Part shown: in pieces, positions 36,761 to 46,183 of the stretch
How positions within the stretch are numbered: the first letter of the stretch is position 1
Layout of the letters: each line of letters opens with the position of its first letter
From: Sphingomonas sp. AP4-R1
GTDB lineage: Bacteria > Pseudomonadota > Alphaproteobacteria > Sphingomonadales > Sphingomonadaceae
Reading direction: 5' to 3'
Assembly (NCBI RefSeq): GCF_013113735.1
Contig: NZ_CP053346.1
Coordinates: 4,850,001 to 4,914,000 of the forward strand
Length of the DNA stretch: 64,000 nucleotides
Made by a program: the position numbers and the translations under genes
The notes under the pieces: generated by a model
Seen by the model: the letters and a program-made list of their open reading frames with translations, nothing else
Databases searched by the model: none
What the model was told of the DNA's origin: nothing

Positions 36761-36791
36761 CGGCGCCGGCTCCACGCCGGCGCCGTCTTTT
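36761..36791 (+). terminator. Strong hairpin between precursor and B gene
   Basis: CGGCGCCGG (36761-36769), loop CTCCACG, CCGGCGCCG (36777-36785), then TCTTTT. A 9-bp perfect GC stem with a T-rich tail, 5 bases after the precursor stop. It should act as a partial terminator or mRNA-stabilising structure so that the precursor transcript greatly exceeds that for the enzymes, as reported for other lasso operons. Confidence 0.75.
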
Positions 36792-36805
36792 GCGGGGGAC
36801 AGGCC

Positions 36806-37387
36806 ATGGCCCGAGCGATCACGCCCTCTGCGCCCGACGGCGTCTTCCAGGCTCGGCTGGCAGACGGGATCGTCTATCTGGATCTTGAGGCCGACACCTA
36901 CAGCTTCGACTATGAGACCGGCCCGGCAGGCGGATCCGATGCGCCTGAGCCTGCCGCACCCGTCTGGCAGGATCTGCCCCACGCTGCGTCGTCGAGGCCG
37001 TCCCTGGCGAGCGTGCTGCGCTTCCTGGTCGCATTGGCGGCCACCCTGCTCTTCTTCGGGACGACCAGCCTAGCCCGGCAGGTCGCGCTGGCCCGGCGGC
37101 GGCATGTGGGCCGACACGCCGATGCCGCGCTCTATGGCCAGGTCCTCGCCCGGTTCGAGCATCTATGCCTGTACCTGCCGTTCCGCATCCAATGCCTGTT
37201 CCGCGCCCAGTTTCTTCTGCGCTTCCTCGCCGCCCATGGCCTCGCTGCCGACTGGATCTTCGGCGTCTCCGCCTTCCCGTTCGAAGCGCATTGCTGGGTG
37301 GCGGCCGACACCGTCCTGCTGGGCGAGCGGCGCGAGCGCATCGCCTGCTTCGCGCCCATCCTGGTCGTCGAGCCGACACGGATATGA
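36806..37387 (+). CDS. Lasso peptide B protein (RRE-leader peptidase)
   Basis: 193 aa from the ATG at 36806 (GGGGGA 7 bases upstream). The N-terminal 35 residues (DGVFQARLADGIVYLDLEADTYSFDY) fit the PqqD-like RiPP recognition element that binds the leader. The C-terminal half is the transglutaminase-like cysteine protease that removes it: Cys130 (PFRIQCLFRAQFLL), His162 (EAHCWVA) and Asp168 form the triad. A hydrophobic, basic segment (about 68-100) links the two. Coupled to the C gene by ATGA. Confidence 0.88.
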   Translation: MARAITPSAPDGVFQARLADGIVYLDLEADTYSFDYETGPAGGSDAPEPAAPVWQDLPHAASSRPSLASVLRFLVALAATLLFFGTTSLARQVALARRRHVGRHADAALYGQVLARFEHLCLYLPFRIQCLFRAQFLLRFLAAHGLAADWIFGVSAFPFEAHCWVAADTVLLGERRERIACFAPILVVEPTRI

Positions 37388-39216
37388 TCGGCTTTGCCGC
37401 GCTCCGCTGGGATGTGGGGGACAGTCAGGCGGTCACCCGGGTCGGTCGTGTGGTGGCCGCCCTGCGGGCTGCCGACTGGCGTCACGCCATCGATCTTCCG
37501 GGCTGGGCGCTGATGCACGATCCCCGCACGCCGTCCGACATGATCCGGCCCTACGTCACCACGGATCGCGTGGTCGTCGGTCCCCTGTTCGACCGGCAGG
37601 CGACCGCACACAGCCGCTCGGCAGCGGGCCGTCTCCTGGTCAAGGGACACGCGTTCGGCGCGCTCTGCCGGCATCTGCGCGATGCGTGCTGGGGCGGCTA
37701 CGTCGCGCTGGGGATCGAGCCGAACGCGCCGCACACCCTCTCCCTCTTTCGCGACCCGATCGGGACGCTCGATTGCCTGACATGGGCGGCGTCCGGCATC
37801 AGGATCGCTACCTCCCGCCCGGATCTGCTGCTGCCGATGGCCCCGCCCGACGACCTCGGCATCGATTGGCCGCGTGTCGGCCAGCTGCTCCGCTTTCCGG
37901 GCTCGGGTGGTGAGGCGGTGCCGCTGCTCGGCCTGACCGTCGTTCCGCCCGGAACGCTTCTGCGCGCGTCCAGCGATGGCATCTGGTCGGAGCGGCTGTG
38001 GTCGTTTGCGGGCGCCGCCCATCGGCGGTTCGACTGGCCCCGCACCCCGGCGGAAAGCCTGCCCGATCTCATCGACGCTTGCGTCACCGCCTGGGCCGGC
38101 GGTGTCGATCGGGCGATCGCCGAACTGTCCGGGGGGCTCGACAGCGCGATCGTCGCCGCCGCTTTGGGGCGCTGCCAGCCCCAACCGGTCGCGCGCTGGT
38201 TTCATTATTATGGACCGGATGCGCCGGGCGACGAACGGATCCCCGCCCGCGCCGTGGCTCGGCAGCTGGGCCTGCCCTGTGACGAGGTCTGCGGGATCGA
38301 GCGGCCCATAGACGCCGTCCTGGTCGACGCCATACCTGTGGGAGCACGCCCGAGCCTCGCCAGTCTCAGCCTGTTTCACGACCAGGATCTCGCGCATCGC
38401 GGCCAGGCGCTGGGCGCGACTCATTTGTTCACCGGCCATGGCGGCGATGCCGTCTTCTACCAATATGCGACCCCGCTCATCGCCTGCGATCTGCGGGCGA
38501 GCCCCCTGCCGCTGGCGACGCGCCTGGCCGCGATCCCGTCGCTCGCCCGCTGGACCGGCCGGTCAACCTGGTCGATCGCGGCCCACGCGCTGATGCCCCG
38601 CCGTCGCCGGCTCTCCTTCGAACCGGACTTCCCGCTCGATCTGGTCAGCCAGGCGATTCCGCATCAGGGCGCGTTCGCCGACGAGCGCGCGGCCGCCGCC
38701 GATCTCGCGCCCGCCAAGCAGCTGCAGATTCTCAATCTCGCCGCCACCCGCGCGCGCTTTGCGCCGTCGTGGACGAGCGAGACGATGACGCTGGTCCATC
38801 CCCTGTTGTCCCAGCCGCTCGTCGAACGGATGGCCAGCCTGTCGGCCTTCGACCTCACCTGCGCGACCCGCGACCGGGCGCTGATCCGGTCGGCTTATGC
38901 CCGGCGGCTCCCGCCCGAGGTGATCGCGCGCCGCGGCAAGGGCAGCGTGACCGCTTATTACGGCCGGATGCTCGCGCGAAGCCTGCCGTTCCTGCGCGAC
39001 TATCTGCTCGGAGGTGCGCTCGCCCGCCATCAGATCCTCGACCTGACGGCCCTCGAGACCTGCCTCACCATCGAGCGGCTGATGGAAAGCAACATCTATG
39101 CGGAGATCTATTCGATCCTGTTCATGGAGCGCTGGGTCCGGCATTGGCTGGCGGTCATCGCCGAGACGAAGCGTCAGGCGCGGACCGACTGGAGTTGGCA
39201 AAGCGCAGCGGAGTAA
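37384..39216 (+). CDS. Lasso cyclase C protein (asparagine synthetase-like)
   Basis: 610 aa from the ATG at 37384, overlapping the B stop. The N-terminal half is a degenerate glutaminase-like domain without the N-terminal Cys of true asparagine synthetases. The ATP-pyrophosphatase loop ELSGGLDSAIVAA (SGGLDS, 249-254) activates the core Asp/Glu side chain by adenylation, after which the new N-terminus attacks to close the macrolactam. FTGHGGDAVFY and KGSVTAYYGRML are further conserved nucleotide-domain parts. Length and layout are normal for the family. Confidence 0.92.
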   Translation: MIGFAALRWDVGDSQAVTRVGRVVAALRAADWRHAIDLPGWALMHDPRTPSDMIRPYVTTDRVVVGPLFDRQATAHSRSAAGRLLVKGHAFGALCRHLRDACWGGYVALGIEPNAPHTLSLFRDPIGTLDCLTWAASGIRIATSRPDLLLPMAPPDDLGIDWPRVGQLLRFPGSGGEAVPLLGLTVVPPGTLLRASSDGIWSERLWSFAGAAHRRFDWPRTPAESLPDLIDACVTAWAGGVDRAIAELSGGLDSAIVAAALGRCQPQPVARWFHYYGPDAPGDERIPARAVARQLGLPCDEVCGIERPIDAVLVDAIPVGARPSLASLSLFHDQDLAHRGQALGATHLFTGHGGDAVFYQYATPLIACDLRASPLPLATRLAAIPSLARWTGRSTWSIAAHALMPRRRRLSFEPDFPLDLVSQAIPHQGAFADERAAAADLAPAKQLQILNLAATRARFAPSWTSETMTLVHPLLSQPLVERMASLSAFDLTCATRDRALIRSAYARRLPPEVIARRGKGSVTAYYGRMLARSLPFLRDYLLGGALARHQILDLTALETCLTIERLMESNIYAEIYSILFMERWVRHWLAVIAETKRQARTDWSWQSAAE

Positions 39217-39332
39217 GTGCCGCACGATGCAAGGACGCCGCCCTCCCCCGCGTAGTGTGGGTCCCGTTTCCTCGATCTTGCAAAGGGTCTCCGCCCGGCG
39301 CGTCCTGCGCGGCTAGCCGGGGTGCTCGATTC

Positions 39333-39419
39333 CGTGCGGAGATTATGCGCCCTTATTTCCGCACATCATGCGGAGATAAGGCTTTCCCGTGCGGAGAAAA
39401 GTTGCAATATTCTCCGCAA
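39333..39419. promoter_or_regulatory. Repeated TGCGGAGA elements before the Fic gene
   Basis: Within 87 bases the word TGCGGAGA occurs three times (39335-39342, 39369-39376, 39390-39397), and TTTCCGCA / TTCTCCGCA occur twice inverted (39356-39363, 39409-39417). One pair forms TTTCCGCAcatcaTGCGGAGA, a palindrome. The Fic start follows 15 bases later. This looks like an autoregulatory operator, perhaps bound by the C-terminal helix-turn-helix of the Fic protein. Confidence 0.6.
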
Positions 39420-39433
39420 CCGGAGCGGCGAAT

Positions 39434-40546
39434 ATGGCAGGATATATCCACGAGCAGGCGGACTGGCCGCGCCTTCACTGGCGGCAGGACGAGCTTGCGC
39501 CCCAGCTCGCGGCCGTCAGCCGGCGTCAGGGTCGTCTCGTCGGCCGAATGGAACGGCTCGGGCTTGGCCTGCGGGCCGAAGCGGTTCTCGAAACGCTGAC
39601 CGAGGAGGTCACCACCTCCAGCGAGATCGAGGGAGAGGCGCTCGATCGCGAACAGGTGCGATCGTCGTTGGCCCGCCGGCTCGGGCTGGATGCCGCCGGT
39701 CTGAAAATCCCCGATCGCAACGTCGAAGGCGTGGTCGAGATGATGCTCGATGCCACGCAGAATTATGCAGAGCCGCTGACCGCCGAACGCCTGTTCGGCT
39801 GGCATGCGGCCCTCTTTCCGACCGGCCGCAGCGGCATGAGCCGCATCGTCGTCGGTGCCTGGCGGACCGAGCAATCCGGCCCGATGCAGGTCGTCTCCGG
39901 GCCTCCGGGCAAGGAAACCATTCACTTCGAGGCGCCCACCTTCGATCGTCTCGACCGGGAAATGGCGACATTCCTGGACTGGTTCGAGACGGAAACGGCG
40001 ATCGACCCCGTGCTCAAGGCCGCCGTCGCGCATGTCTGGTTCGTCACCATCCATCCCTTCGATGACGGGAACGGCCGGATCGCGCGCGCGATCGCGGACA
40101 TGGCGCTGGCACGTTCCGAAGAGAGCCCGCAGCGTTTCTACAGCATGTCCGCCCAGATCCGGGTCGAGCGCAAAGCCTATTACGACATTCTGGAAGCGAC
40201 CCAGAAAGGCAGCCTCGACATCTCCGACTGGCTGCGCTGGTTTCTGTCCTGTCTGGACCGCGCATTCGATGGTGCCGAAATCGTCCTGGAAAATGTCCTC
40301 CGCAAGGCGCGCTTCTGGGAGGCTGTCGCCGCCGAGGCCCTGAACGATCGCCAGCGGGCGATGCTGAACCGCCTGCTGGACGGCTTCGAAGGAAAAATGA
40401 CCTCGTCGAAATGGGCGGTCATCACCAAGACATCCCAGGACACCGCCTCGCGCGACATCGCCGATCTCGTCGCCCGCGGCCTTCTGCGGAAAGATGCAGC
40501 GGGCGGGCGCAGCACGAGCTATTCACTCGGCGACCTCGCGCGCTGA
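39434..40546 (+). CDS. Fic-family AMP-transferase (DUF4172-Fic), class II
   Basis: 370 aa from the ATG at 39434 (ggag upstream), matching the usual DUF4172 beginning (YIHEQADWPRLHW). The inhibitory helix motif S-x3-E-G (SSEIEG, about 62-67) precedes the catalytic loop HPFDDGNGRIAR (from His207), the canonical HPFx(D/E)GNGR, so the enzyme should be active and autoinhibited. The C-terminus (about 325-370, SSKWAVITKTSQDTASRDIADLVARGLLR) is a winged helix. It AMPylates unknown proteins. Location between the lasso C gene and the isopeptidase, with its own operator repeats, suggests an independent insertion. Confidence 0.9.
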   Translation: MAGYIHEQADWPRLHWRQDELAPQLAAVSRRQGRLVGRMERLGLGLRAEAVLETLTEEVTTSSEIEGEALDREQVRSSLARRLGLDAAGLKIPDRNVEGVVEMMLDATQNYAEPLTAERLFGWHAALFPTGRSGMSRIVVGAWRTEQSGPMQVVSGPPGKETIHFEAPTFDRLDREMATFLDWFETETAIDPVLKAAVAHVWFVTIHPFDDGNGRIARAIADMALARSEESPQRFYSMSAQIRVERKAYYDILEATQKGSLDISDWLRWFLSCLDRAFDGAEIVLENVLRKARFWEAVAAEALNDRQRAMLNRLLDGFEGKMTSSKWAVITKTSQDTASRDIADLVARGLLRKDAAGGRSTSYSLGDLAR

Positions 40547-40559
40547 ACCGGCGCCATCC

Positions 40560-42995
40560 TCATCGAGCCGGCTGGTCCGCACCGCTGGCCGTGCCCAGAT
40601 AGGTGTCGAACCAGGCGAGAATGCGCGCATAGCAATCGCGCAGATTGGCCGGGCTCGCCAGCGTGTGATTCTCGCCCCAATAGCTGACCAGCAGCGCATC
40701 CTTGTTCTGACGGTCCAGCGCCGAAAACAGCATCTCGCCCTGGTTGAGCGAGACGAAATCGCGGTCACCGGCGATGATCAGCAGCGGGGTCTGGATCCGC
40801 CCCGCCTGATAGACGGGGCTGTGCGCAATATATCGCGCCGGGTCGGACCAGGGCACGGTTCCCAGATGAGCCTGTCCGGTCTCGGTCCATCCGGCCTGCG
40901 TCACCAGACCGACATTGGCACCGGGATCCAGCCGGCTTTGCGGCGCGAACGTGCCGCGAAAGCTCGCAGGGTCATAAATACCGTTCGAGACGACGATCGC
41001 CTTGAACCGGTCGGTCTCGGTCGCCGTCGTCGCGGCCGTATAGCCGCCGAAACTATGCCCCCACAGACCGACATGCTGCCCGTCGACCCGGCCCGTGGCG
41101 ACCGCGGCATCCACCGCAGACCCGATCTGACCGGCAAAATCATAAGACCGGTCGGTCACCGGCAGCATCGGCATGCTCGGCTGAAGAACGGCGAAGCCGT
41201 GGCCGCGCAGCACGGCGATGTTCGTCTGGGGCGATCCGTCACCCGGCCCCCAGCCCGCAGGGGGCGTCTCGCCGGACACGCTGCCGGCATAAGCGACCAC
41301 GACGAGCGGCGGCGGGCGCGACGCCGGTGCCCGGTCCGGCAGATAGAGCCAGCTGGTCACCGATCGGCCATCGGGCAGGCGATGGTGCAAGGACAAGGGC
41401 GGTGGTGCCTCGACATCGGCGAGCATCGCATTGACCCGCGCGGCCATCAATGGCGGCTTGCCGGGGCGCAACACCAGCAGATCGGCAACCCCGCGGTCGT
41501 CGGTCACGGTCCCGACAACGGCCCGCTGCCCGGCGCTGACCGCCAGCGGGCGGAATGCGCGTCCCCCGATTGCGATCGACAGCGACCCGGCGGCCGTGGC
41601 CACCACCATCCGTCCATCCTGCGCGGCGCGCCATCCGAAGATCGCGCTTCCCGTCGACCGGGTTTCCCCACCCATGATGCTCGTCGGCGACACGCCGATC
41701 GCCGGCATGTCGCCCAGGATCCGACGCGGTCCGCTTGGCGTCAGCCGCCAGGCCGCATCGCGGGACAGCAGCAGCGGGACGCCCTCCCGCGTGCGAACCA
41801 GGGTCGGCGCCCTCTCCTCCATTGCACGCGCCAAGGCGCGCGGCCGACCGTCCAGCCGATACCAGGCCGCCGGAGCATGGGGATCCATGTGGCCCAGCGC
41901 GACCGGTGTGCGCCCCATCCAGCCGAGCGCGACCGCCGCATAGAAGGCATCGGCGGTGCGGACGCTGGCGCGAAACGCCGGATCGATCGCGGTCACCCGC
42001 TTGGCATCGACATCCGCCCGCCGCACCTTGCCCGCCTGCCAGTCGCTGTCCGGATCGCGCGCGTAGAAGAGCAAGTCGCGTCCCTGCGGCGACCAGAGCG
42101 GCGGATCGAACGGCACATCGCAGGCTCCGCATGGCGCCCAGCTGTGCCCGCTCCCGATCTCGATCAATTGCAGCGTGCGATGGCGAGGATCGTCGCTCGG
42201 GCGCACCAGCCTGCCCGGATCGGGCGGAATGACCGCGCCCTCGGCGACCAGCGCCACATGCCGGCCGTCGGGCGCCACCGCAATCGACTGGAGCAGTCCG
42301 GTCGCCAGTTCACGCTGCACGCCGGTTGCGATGTCGAGCGCGATCAGCCGGGTTGCGGCAGGTGACGGTGTTTCCTGACGATAGCGGCCGCTCCCGATCA
42401 TCGTCGCCGACGGCGCGTTCCCTGCCCGCATCGTCGCCCACGCCGCGATCTGCGCGTCCTGGCTGCGCCGGTCGCCGCCCAGCACCCAGGGCAGCCGGCC
42501 GTCCGGCTGGGCGATCAGCACCAGTCTCCCCTCCCCGGCCCAGCCCAATGTCGCCCGCCACGACGAATAATCCGGCGACACAGCGAACCAGCGCACCGCG
42601 CCGGTCGCCAGCGTCACCACGCCGAGCTGCCAGCGGTCGTCCTGCAGCCGCCCGATCGCGAGCCGGCTACCCTGCGGCGAGAAACCCAGCGCGATCGTGC
42701 CTTTATTCTCGCCGGGGCCCAACATGGGCTGCGCCGGCCCCGGATGCGCCAGATCGACCCGGTAAAGGCTCGAGCGTGCGGTTCTGAGCGCCAGTTCCTC
42801 GACAGGATCGGCCTGGTCGAGAGCGCCGAGGCGCTCGACGATCAGCCAGCGGCCGCCCGGCGCGACCAGGGTGCGGCCAAACCGCTCGGTCCGGATCAGG
42901 TCGTCGACCGTATAAGGCCGCGCAAGCAATCCGGTCGCAACCGAGCAGGCGATGCAGCCCCACAGGGCGGTCAGGTTCGCCCATCTGCTCACCAT
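40560..42995 (-). CDS. Lasso peptide isopeptidase (S9 prolyl-oligopeptidase-like)
   Basis: 811 aa with a signal peptide (CIACSVATGLLARP). The N-terminal 530 residues form a beta-propeller-like domain; the C-terminal alpha/beta hydrolase has Ser648 in GHSFGGY, an acid in GDRDFVS (about 744-746) and His777 in ENHTL. Homologous enzymes (AtxE-type) hydrolyse the isopeptide bond of astexin-like threaded peptides. Its ATG overlaps the receptor stop by 7 bases (ATGGTGA), so uptake and degradation are coexpressed. Convergent with the Fic gene, 13 bp apart. Confidence 0.9.
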   Translation of the reverse strand: MVSRWANLTALWGCIACSVATGLLARPYTVDDLIRTERFGRTLVAPGGRWLIVERLGALDQADPVEELALRTARSSLYRVDLAHPGPAQPMLGPGENKGTIALGFSPQGSRLAIGRLQDDRWQLGVVTLATGAVRWFAVSPDYSSWRATLGWAGEGRLVLIAQPDGRLPWVLGGDRRSQDAQIAAWATMRAGNAPSATMIGSGRYRQETPSPAATRLIALDIATGVQRELATGLLQSIAVAPDGRHVALVAEGAVIPPDPGRLVRPSDDPRHRTLQLIEIGSGHSWAPCGACDVPFDPPLWSPQGRDLLFYARDPDSDWQAGKVRRADVDAKRVTAIDPAFRASVRTADAFYAAVALGWMGRTPVALGHMDPHAPAAWYRLDGRPRALARAMEERAPTLVRTREGVPLLLSRDAAWRLTPSGPRRILGDMPAIGVSPTSIMGGETRSTGSAIFGWRAAQDGRMVVATAAGSLSIAIGGRAFRPLAVSAGQRAVVGTVTDDRGVADLLVLRPGKPPLMAARVNAMLADVEAPPPLSLHHRLPDGRSVTSWLYLPDRAPASRPPPLVVVAYAGSVSGETPPAGWGPGDGSPQTNIAVLRGHGFAVLQPSMPMLPVTDRSYDFAGQIGSAVDAAVATGRVDGQHVGLWGHSFGGYTAATTATETDRFKAIVVSNGIYDPASFRGTFAPQSRLDPGANVGLVTQAGWTETGQAHLGTVPWSDPARYIAHSPVYQAGRIQTPLLIIAGDRDFVSLNQGEMLFSALDRQNKDALLVSYWGENHTLASPANLRDCYARILAWFDTYLGTASGADQPAR

Positions 42996-45900
42996 GTCCG
43001 TGTCAGCTGAAGGGACACATAGCGACCGAGCGCGTCGGCGTTGGTCGCATCATAGCCATAGCCGTTCGGATTGTCGTAAAAGGGCGGTGCGGTGTCGAAC
43101 AGATTGCTGGCTGCAATCGCAATCGACGTGCCGCCGAGCCATCCCGCACGCGCCGGAATCCTCACGCCCACCTGCAGGTCGACCGTATCCCATGCGTGGA
43201 TCCGGCGCCCCGTCGGATCGCGATAACCGGTCACATGATGGAGCGTCGCCAGCGCATTGACGCGGCCCCGCGTCCAGCCGAGCGAGCCCTGCCCGCGCAC
43301 ACTCAGCGGCCGTCCGATCTGGTCGAGCCGGTCGACCGAAGCCGAGGTCGGCGTGACCTTCTCGTCCCAGCGATCCAAATAGGTCCCGGTCATCGACAGG
43401 TCGAAGCGGTTGGCCCCGACCGGCAGGGCATAGCCGACCGTCAGATCGAGCCCGCTCACGGTCACGCGGCCGGTGTTCGAATTGCGCGTGTCGACGATCG
43501 CGCCGATGCTCGTCGGCGGAAAGCCGCTGCTGCTCGCCCGAAACGCCGGGTCGGCGTACAGCGCGTTGATCCGGGCGAGATCGGCCGGATTGGTCACGGG
43601 CGACACCGTCTCGACGAACGGCGCGAGCGTGGGATCGCGCAGCGCATTCGAAAAATTGTCATTGGCCGGCGTCGCGATCCGCTGGCGGAATATGGTGTGG
43701 AACCAGGTCGCATGCAGCGACAGGCCGGGAACCGGCGCGGGCACGATATCGACCCCCGCCGTCCAGGAGCGCGCCTTTTCCGGTTTCAGATCCGGATTGC
43801 CGCCCGTGAGCTGGATGACCGGCACGGTCGCGCCCGTCAGGCTGCGCAACGTGCTGACCGAATAGACCTGGCCCGCCCGCAATTGCCGCAGATTGGGCGC
43901 CCGGAACGATGTTCCCCAGTTCGATCGCACCGTCAGCCCGGAAAGCGGTACCCACGACAGGCCGACCTTGGGATTGGCGGTGGTGCCGATCGCCTGATAC
44001 TGTTCGACCCGGCCGGAGACCGACAGATCGAGGCGCTCGACGCCGGGACGGGCATTGGCCGCTCCAAACAAGGGCACCGCCAGTTCGGCAAAGCCGGCCG
44101 TCACCAGCCGATGCCCTCCTATGTCATAGAGCGTGCGCACGCCGGCCCCGCCCGATGGCGCCGTGCCGAGCGTGGCGAAGCTTTCGCGCCGGATGTCACC
44201 GCCCACCGCCAGCTTCGCGTCACCGGCCGGCAGCGCGATCAGCGCGCCATCGGCATCGACATGCGCGCTCAGCACCCGCGTCCGCACCCGGATGTCGCTG
44301 AAGCCGCTCGTAATATAAGCGATCGTCGTCGCCCTATTGGACGATCCCGCCCCATAGGGGTTGAAATAGCCGTCGCGCGGGGTGCTGTACGGCGTCGTCG
44401 GATCGTCGGCGACGCTGCCGGTCGCCTCCGCCAGCGCCGCCGTATTGACCTGATTGTCCGATCGATAATGTTCGCGCGACTGCGCGAACGCGCCATAGCC
44501 GCGCAGCTTCCAGTCCCGCCCGAGTTCGGCATCGAGCCCGACCGAGCCGGCCAGCGCCTCGCTGAAGCCGTGATTGCGGATCGCGCCCGCCTCAGGCCCC
44601 ATCGAATAGGCGATCATGTCGGAGGCCGCCCCCGTCGGCGAGACGAAATAGGGATTGGCCCGCGTGATCGTCACCACCGCCAGAGCCGGCGGCAGATGCG
44701 CCTCGAACGCCCGGTGGCTGTAGCGCACATCTGCCGTGAGCGTGATCCCGTCGGCGATCTCCTGGTCGATGGCGGCATAGGCGCTGTGCCGGGTCTGGCG
44801 CGGAATCAGGTCGCCATAAGCCAGCCTGTCCTCCCGATTGGCGCTGCCGGCGGCGAATTGCGGCGCACCACCATTGCTGCCCGGCCGGATCCCGTAGGTG
44901 ACGCCCAGCGCACCGGTCCGGGGATCGATGCCCAGAATATTGCCGGGCGCACTCACGATCGAACTATGGTCCGTGCCGCCGAGCGAGCGCAGATCCTCGG
45001 AGCGCGTGAAAGGCCGATCGAGATTGGCGAGACGACCGGTGCGGCCAAATTCATAGGCGAGCATCGCACCGCCGCCCGACCAGCGCCTGCCCAGCGTCTG
45101 GCCGGCCTGCACGTCCCGTCGGCCGCCTTTCGTCACCGTGCCCAAACGCAGCCGGCTCTCTTCGCCCGTGAAGCGTCTCCGCAGCAGGATGTTGACGACA
45201 CCGCCGACCGCGTCCGAGCCATAAATGGCCGAGGCGCCATCCTCGAGGATCTCGACCCGGTCCAGCGCGCCGGTCGGGATCGTCGAGACGTCGGCAAACG
45301 CGCCCTCGGTGCCGGAGCCGCCCAGCCTCTGCCCGTTGACGAGCACGAGCGTGGCCCCTGCCCCCAGCCCCCGCAGATTGACGCCGGTCGCCAGCGTTGC
45401 ATTGCTGCCCGTCCGGTCCGCCAGCGTCTGTGCACTCTGCTCGGTCGCCATCCCGCCGAAATTGCCGGGCAGCGCCTGCAGGGCCTGTCCGACCGTCGCA
45501 TAACCGCGCCGGTCGAAATCGTCGCGATCGAACCGGATCACCGGCGGCGTCCCCGCCGAAACCCCGCGAATATGCGATCCGGTGACCACGATCGGCTCGA
45601 TGGTGTCGCGGCGGGCATCGCTCGCGTCCGAAGTGCGGGGCGGTGCAGGGACCGGGGTGCTGTGTGCGGGCTCCGCCTCGGCGAGCGCGCCTTTGTCGTC
45701 GGTTCGCTGCGGCGTGCCCGGCGCGGGCGCGGGGCGTGCATCGACCTCCAGCACGACCACTTTTTCGTCGACACGGCGCGATCCGATGCCGCTCCCCGCC
45801 AGCAATCGGCTCAGCGCGTCGGTGTCGGTGTAGCGCCCGACCAGCCGCGGCGCGGTGCGCCCCTCGACCAGTTCGCTGGCATACAGAAGCTGGATGCCGG

Positions 45901-46072
45901 TGGTCGCGGCATAGGCCGTCAGCGCCTGCTGCAGCGGGCCACCCGCGATCGCAAAGACATGCCCTGCCTGTGTGCTCTGTGCGTGCGCGACCATCGCCGG
46001 TGCCCCTGCCAGCAGCACGGACCCGAGCCCCGAACAGCCTATGGTGCGCCCGACGCGCTTCCCCATCGTCAT
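42989..46072 (-). CDS. TonB-dependent receptor with STN signalling domain
   Basis: 1027 aa from the ATG at 46072, which has AAGGGGGGACAAGG upstream; an earlier in-frame start at 46177 would add residues without signal character. After the signal peptide (to about 31, AHAQ) an STN domain (FAIAGGPLQQALTAYAATTGIQLLYASELVEGRTAPRLVG) precedes a Pro-rich linker, the plug (VVTGSHIRG, DRVEILEDGASAIYGSDAVGGVVNILLR) and a 22-strand type barrel ending RYVSLQLTRTW. The STN talks to FecR in the periplasm. By context the ligand is the lasso peptide itself. Confidence 0.92.
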   Translation of the reverse strand: MTMGKRVGRTIGCSGLGSVLLAGAPAMVAHAQSTQAGHVFAIAGGPLQQALTAYAATTGIQLLYASELVEGRTAPRLVGRYTDTDALSRLLAGSGIGSRRVDEKVVVLEVDARPAPAPGTPQRTDDKGALAEAEPAHSTPVPAPPRTSDASDARRDTIEPIVVTGSHIRGVSAGTPPVIRFDRDDFDRRGYATVGQALQALPGNFGGMATEQSAQTLADRTGSNATLATGVNLRGLGAGATLVLVNGQRLGGSGTEGAFADVSTIPTGALDRVEILEDGASAIYGSDAVGGVVNILLRRRFTGEESRLRLGTVTKGGRRDVQAGQTLGRRWSGGGAMLAYEFGRTGRLANLDRPFTRSEDLRSLGGTDHSSIVSAPGNILGIDPRTGALGVTYGIRPGSNGGAPQFAAGSANREDRLAYGDLIPRQTRHSAYAAIDQEIADGITLTADVRYSHRAFEAHLPPALAVVTITRANPYFVSPTGAASDMIAYSMGPEAGAIRNHGFSEALAGSVGLDAELGRDWKLRGYGAFAQSREHYRSDNQVNTAALAEATGSVADDPTTPYSTPRDGYFNPYGAGSSNRATTIAYITSGFSDIRVRTRVLSAHVDADGALIALPAGDAKLAVGGDIRRESFATLGTAPSGGAGVRTLYDIGGHRLVTAGFAELAVPLFGAANARPGVERLDLSVSGRVEQYQAIGTTANPKVGLSWVPLSGLTVRSNWGTSFRAPNLRQLRAGQVYSVSTLRSLTGATVPVIQLTGGNPDLKPEKARSWTAGVDIVPAPVPGLSLHATWFHTIFRQRIATPANDNFSNALRDPTLAPFVETVSPVTNPADLARINALYADPAFRASSSGFPPTSIGAIVDTRNSNTGRVTVSGLDLTVGYALPVGANRFDLSMTGTYLDRWDEKVTPTSASVDRLDQIGRPLSVRGQGSLGWTRGRVNALATLHHVTGYRDPTGRRIHAWDTVDLQVGVRIPARAGWLGGTSIAIAASNLFDTAPPFYDNPNGYGYDATNADALGRYVSLQLTRTW

Positions 46073-46183
46073 CGACCTTGTCCCCCCTTGCCCCGGTTTT
46101 GACCGGGCGGAACCGCGGACATGCGGTTCTTCGGCAGGAAAGACGCGCCGACAAAGAGCAGACCCTAAGCCTGCCAATGCAAG

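Noticed and set aside
43196..46102. 968-codon plus-strand frame opposite the TonB receptor
   Set aside because: Arg/Pro/His-rich antisense shadow; the minus strand encodes plug, barrel and STN motifs.
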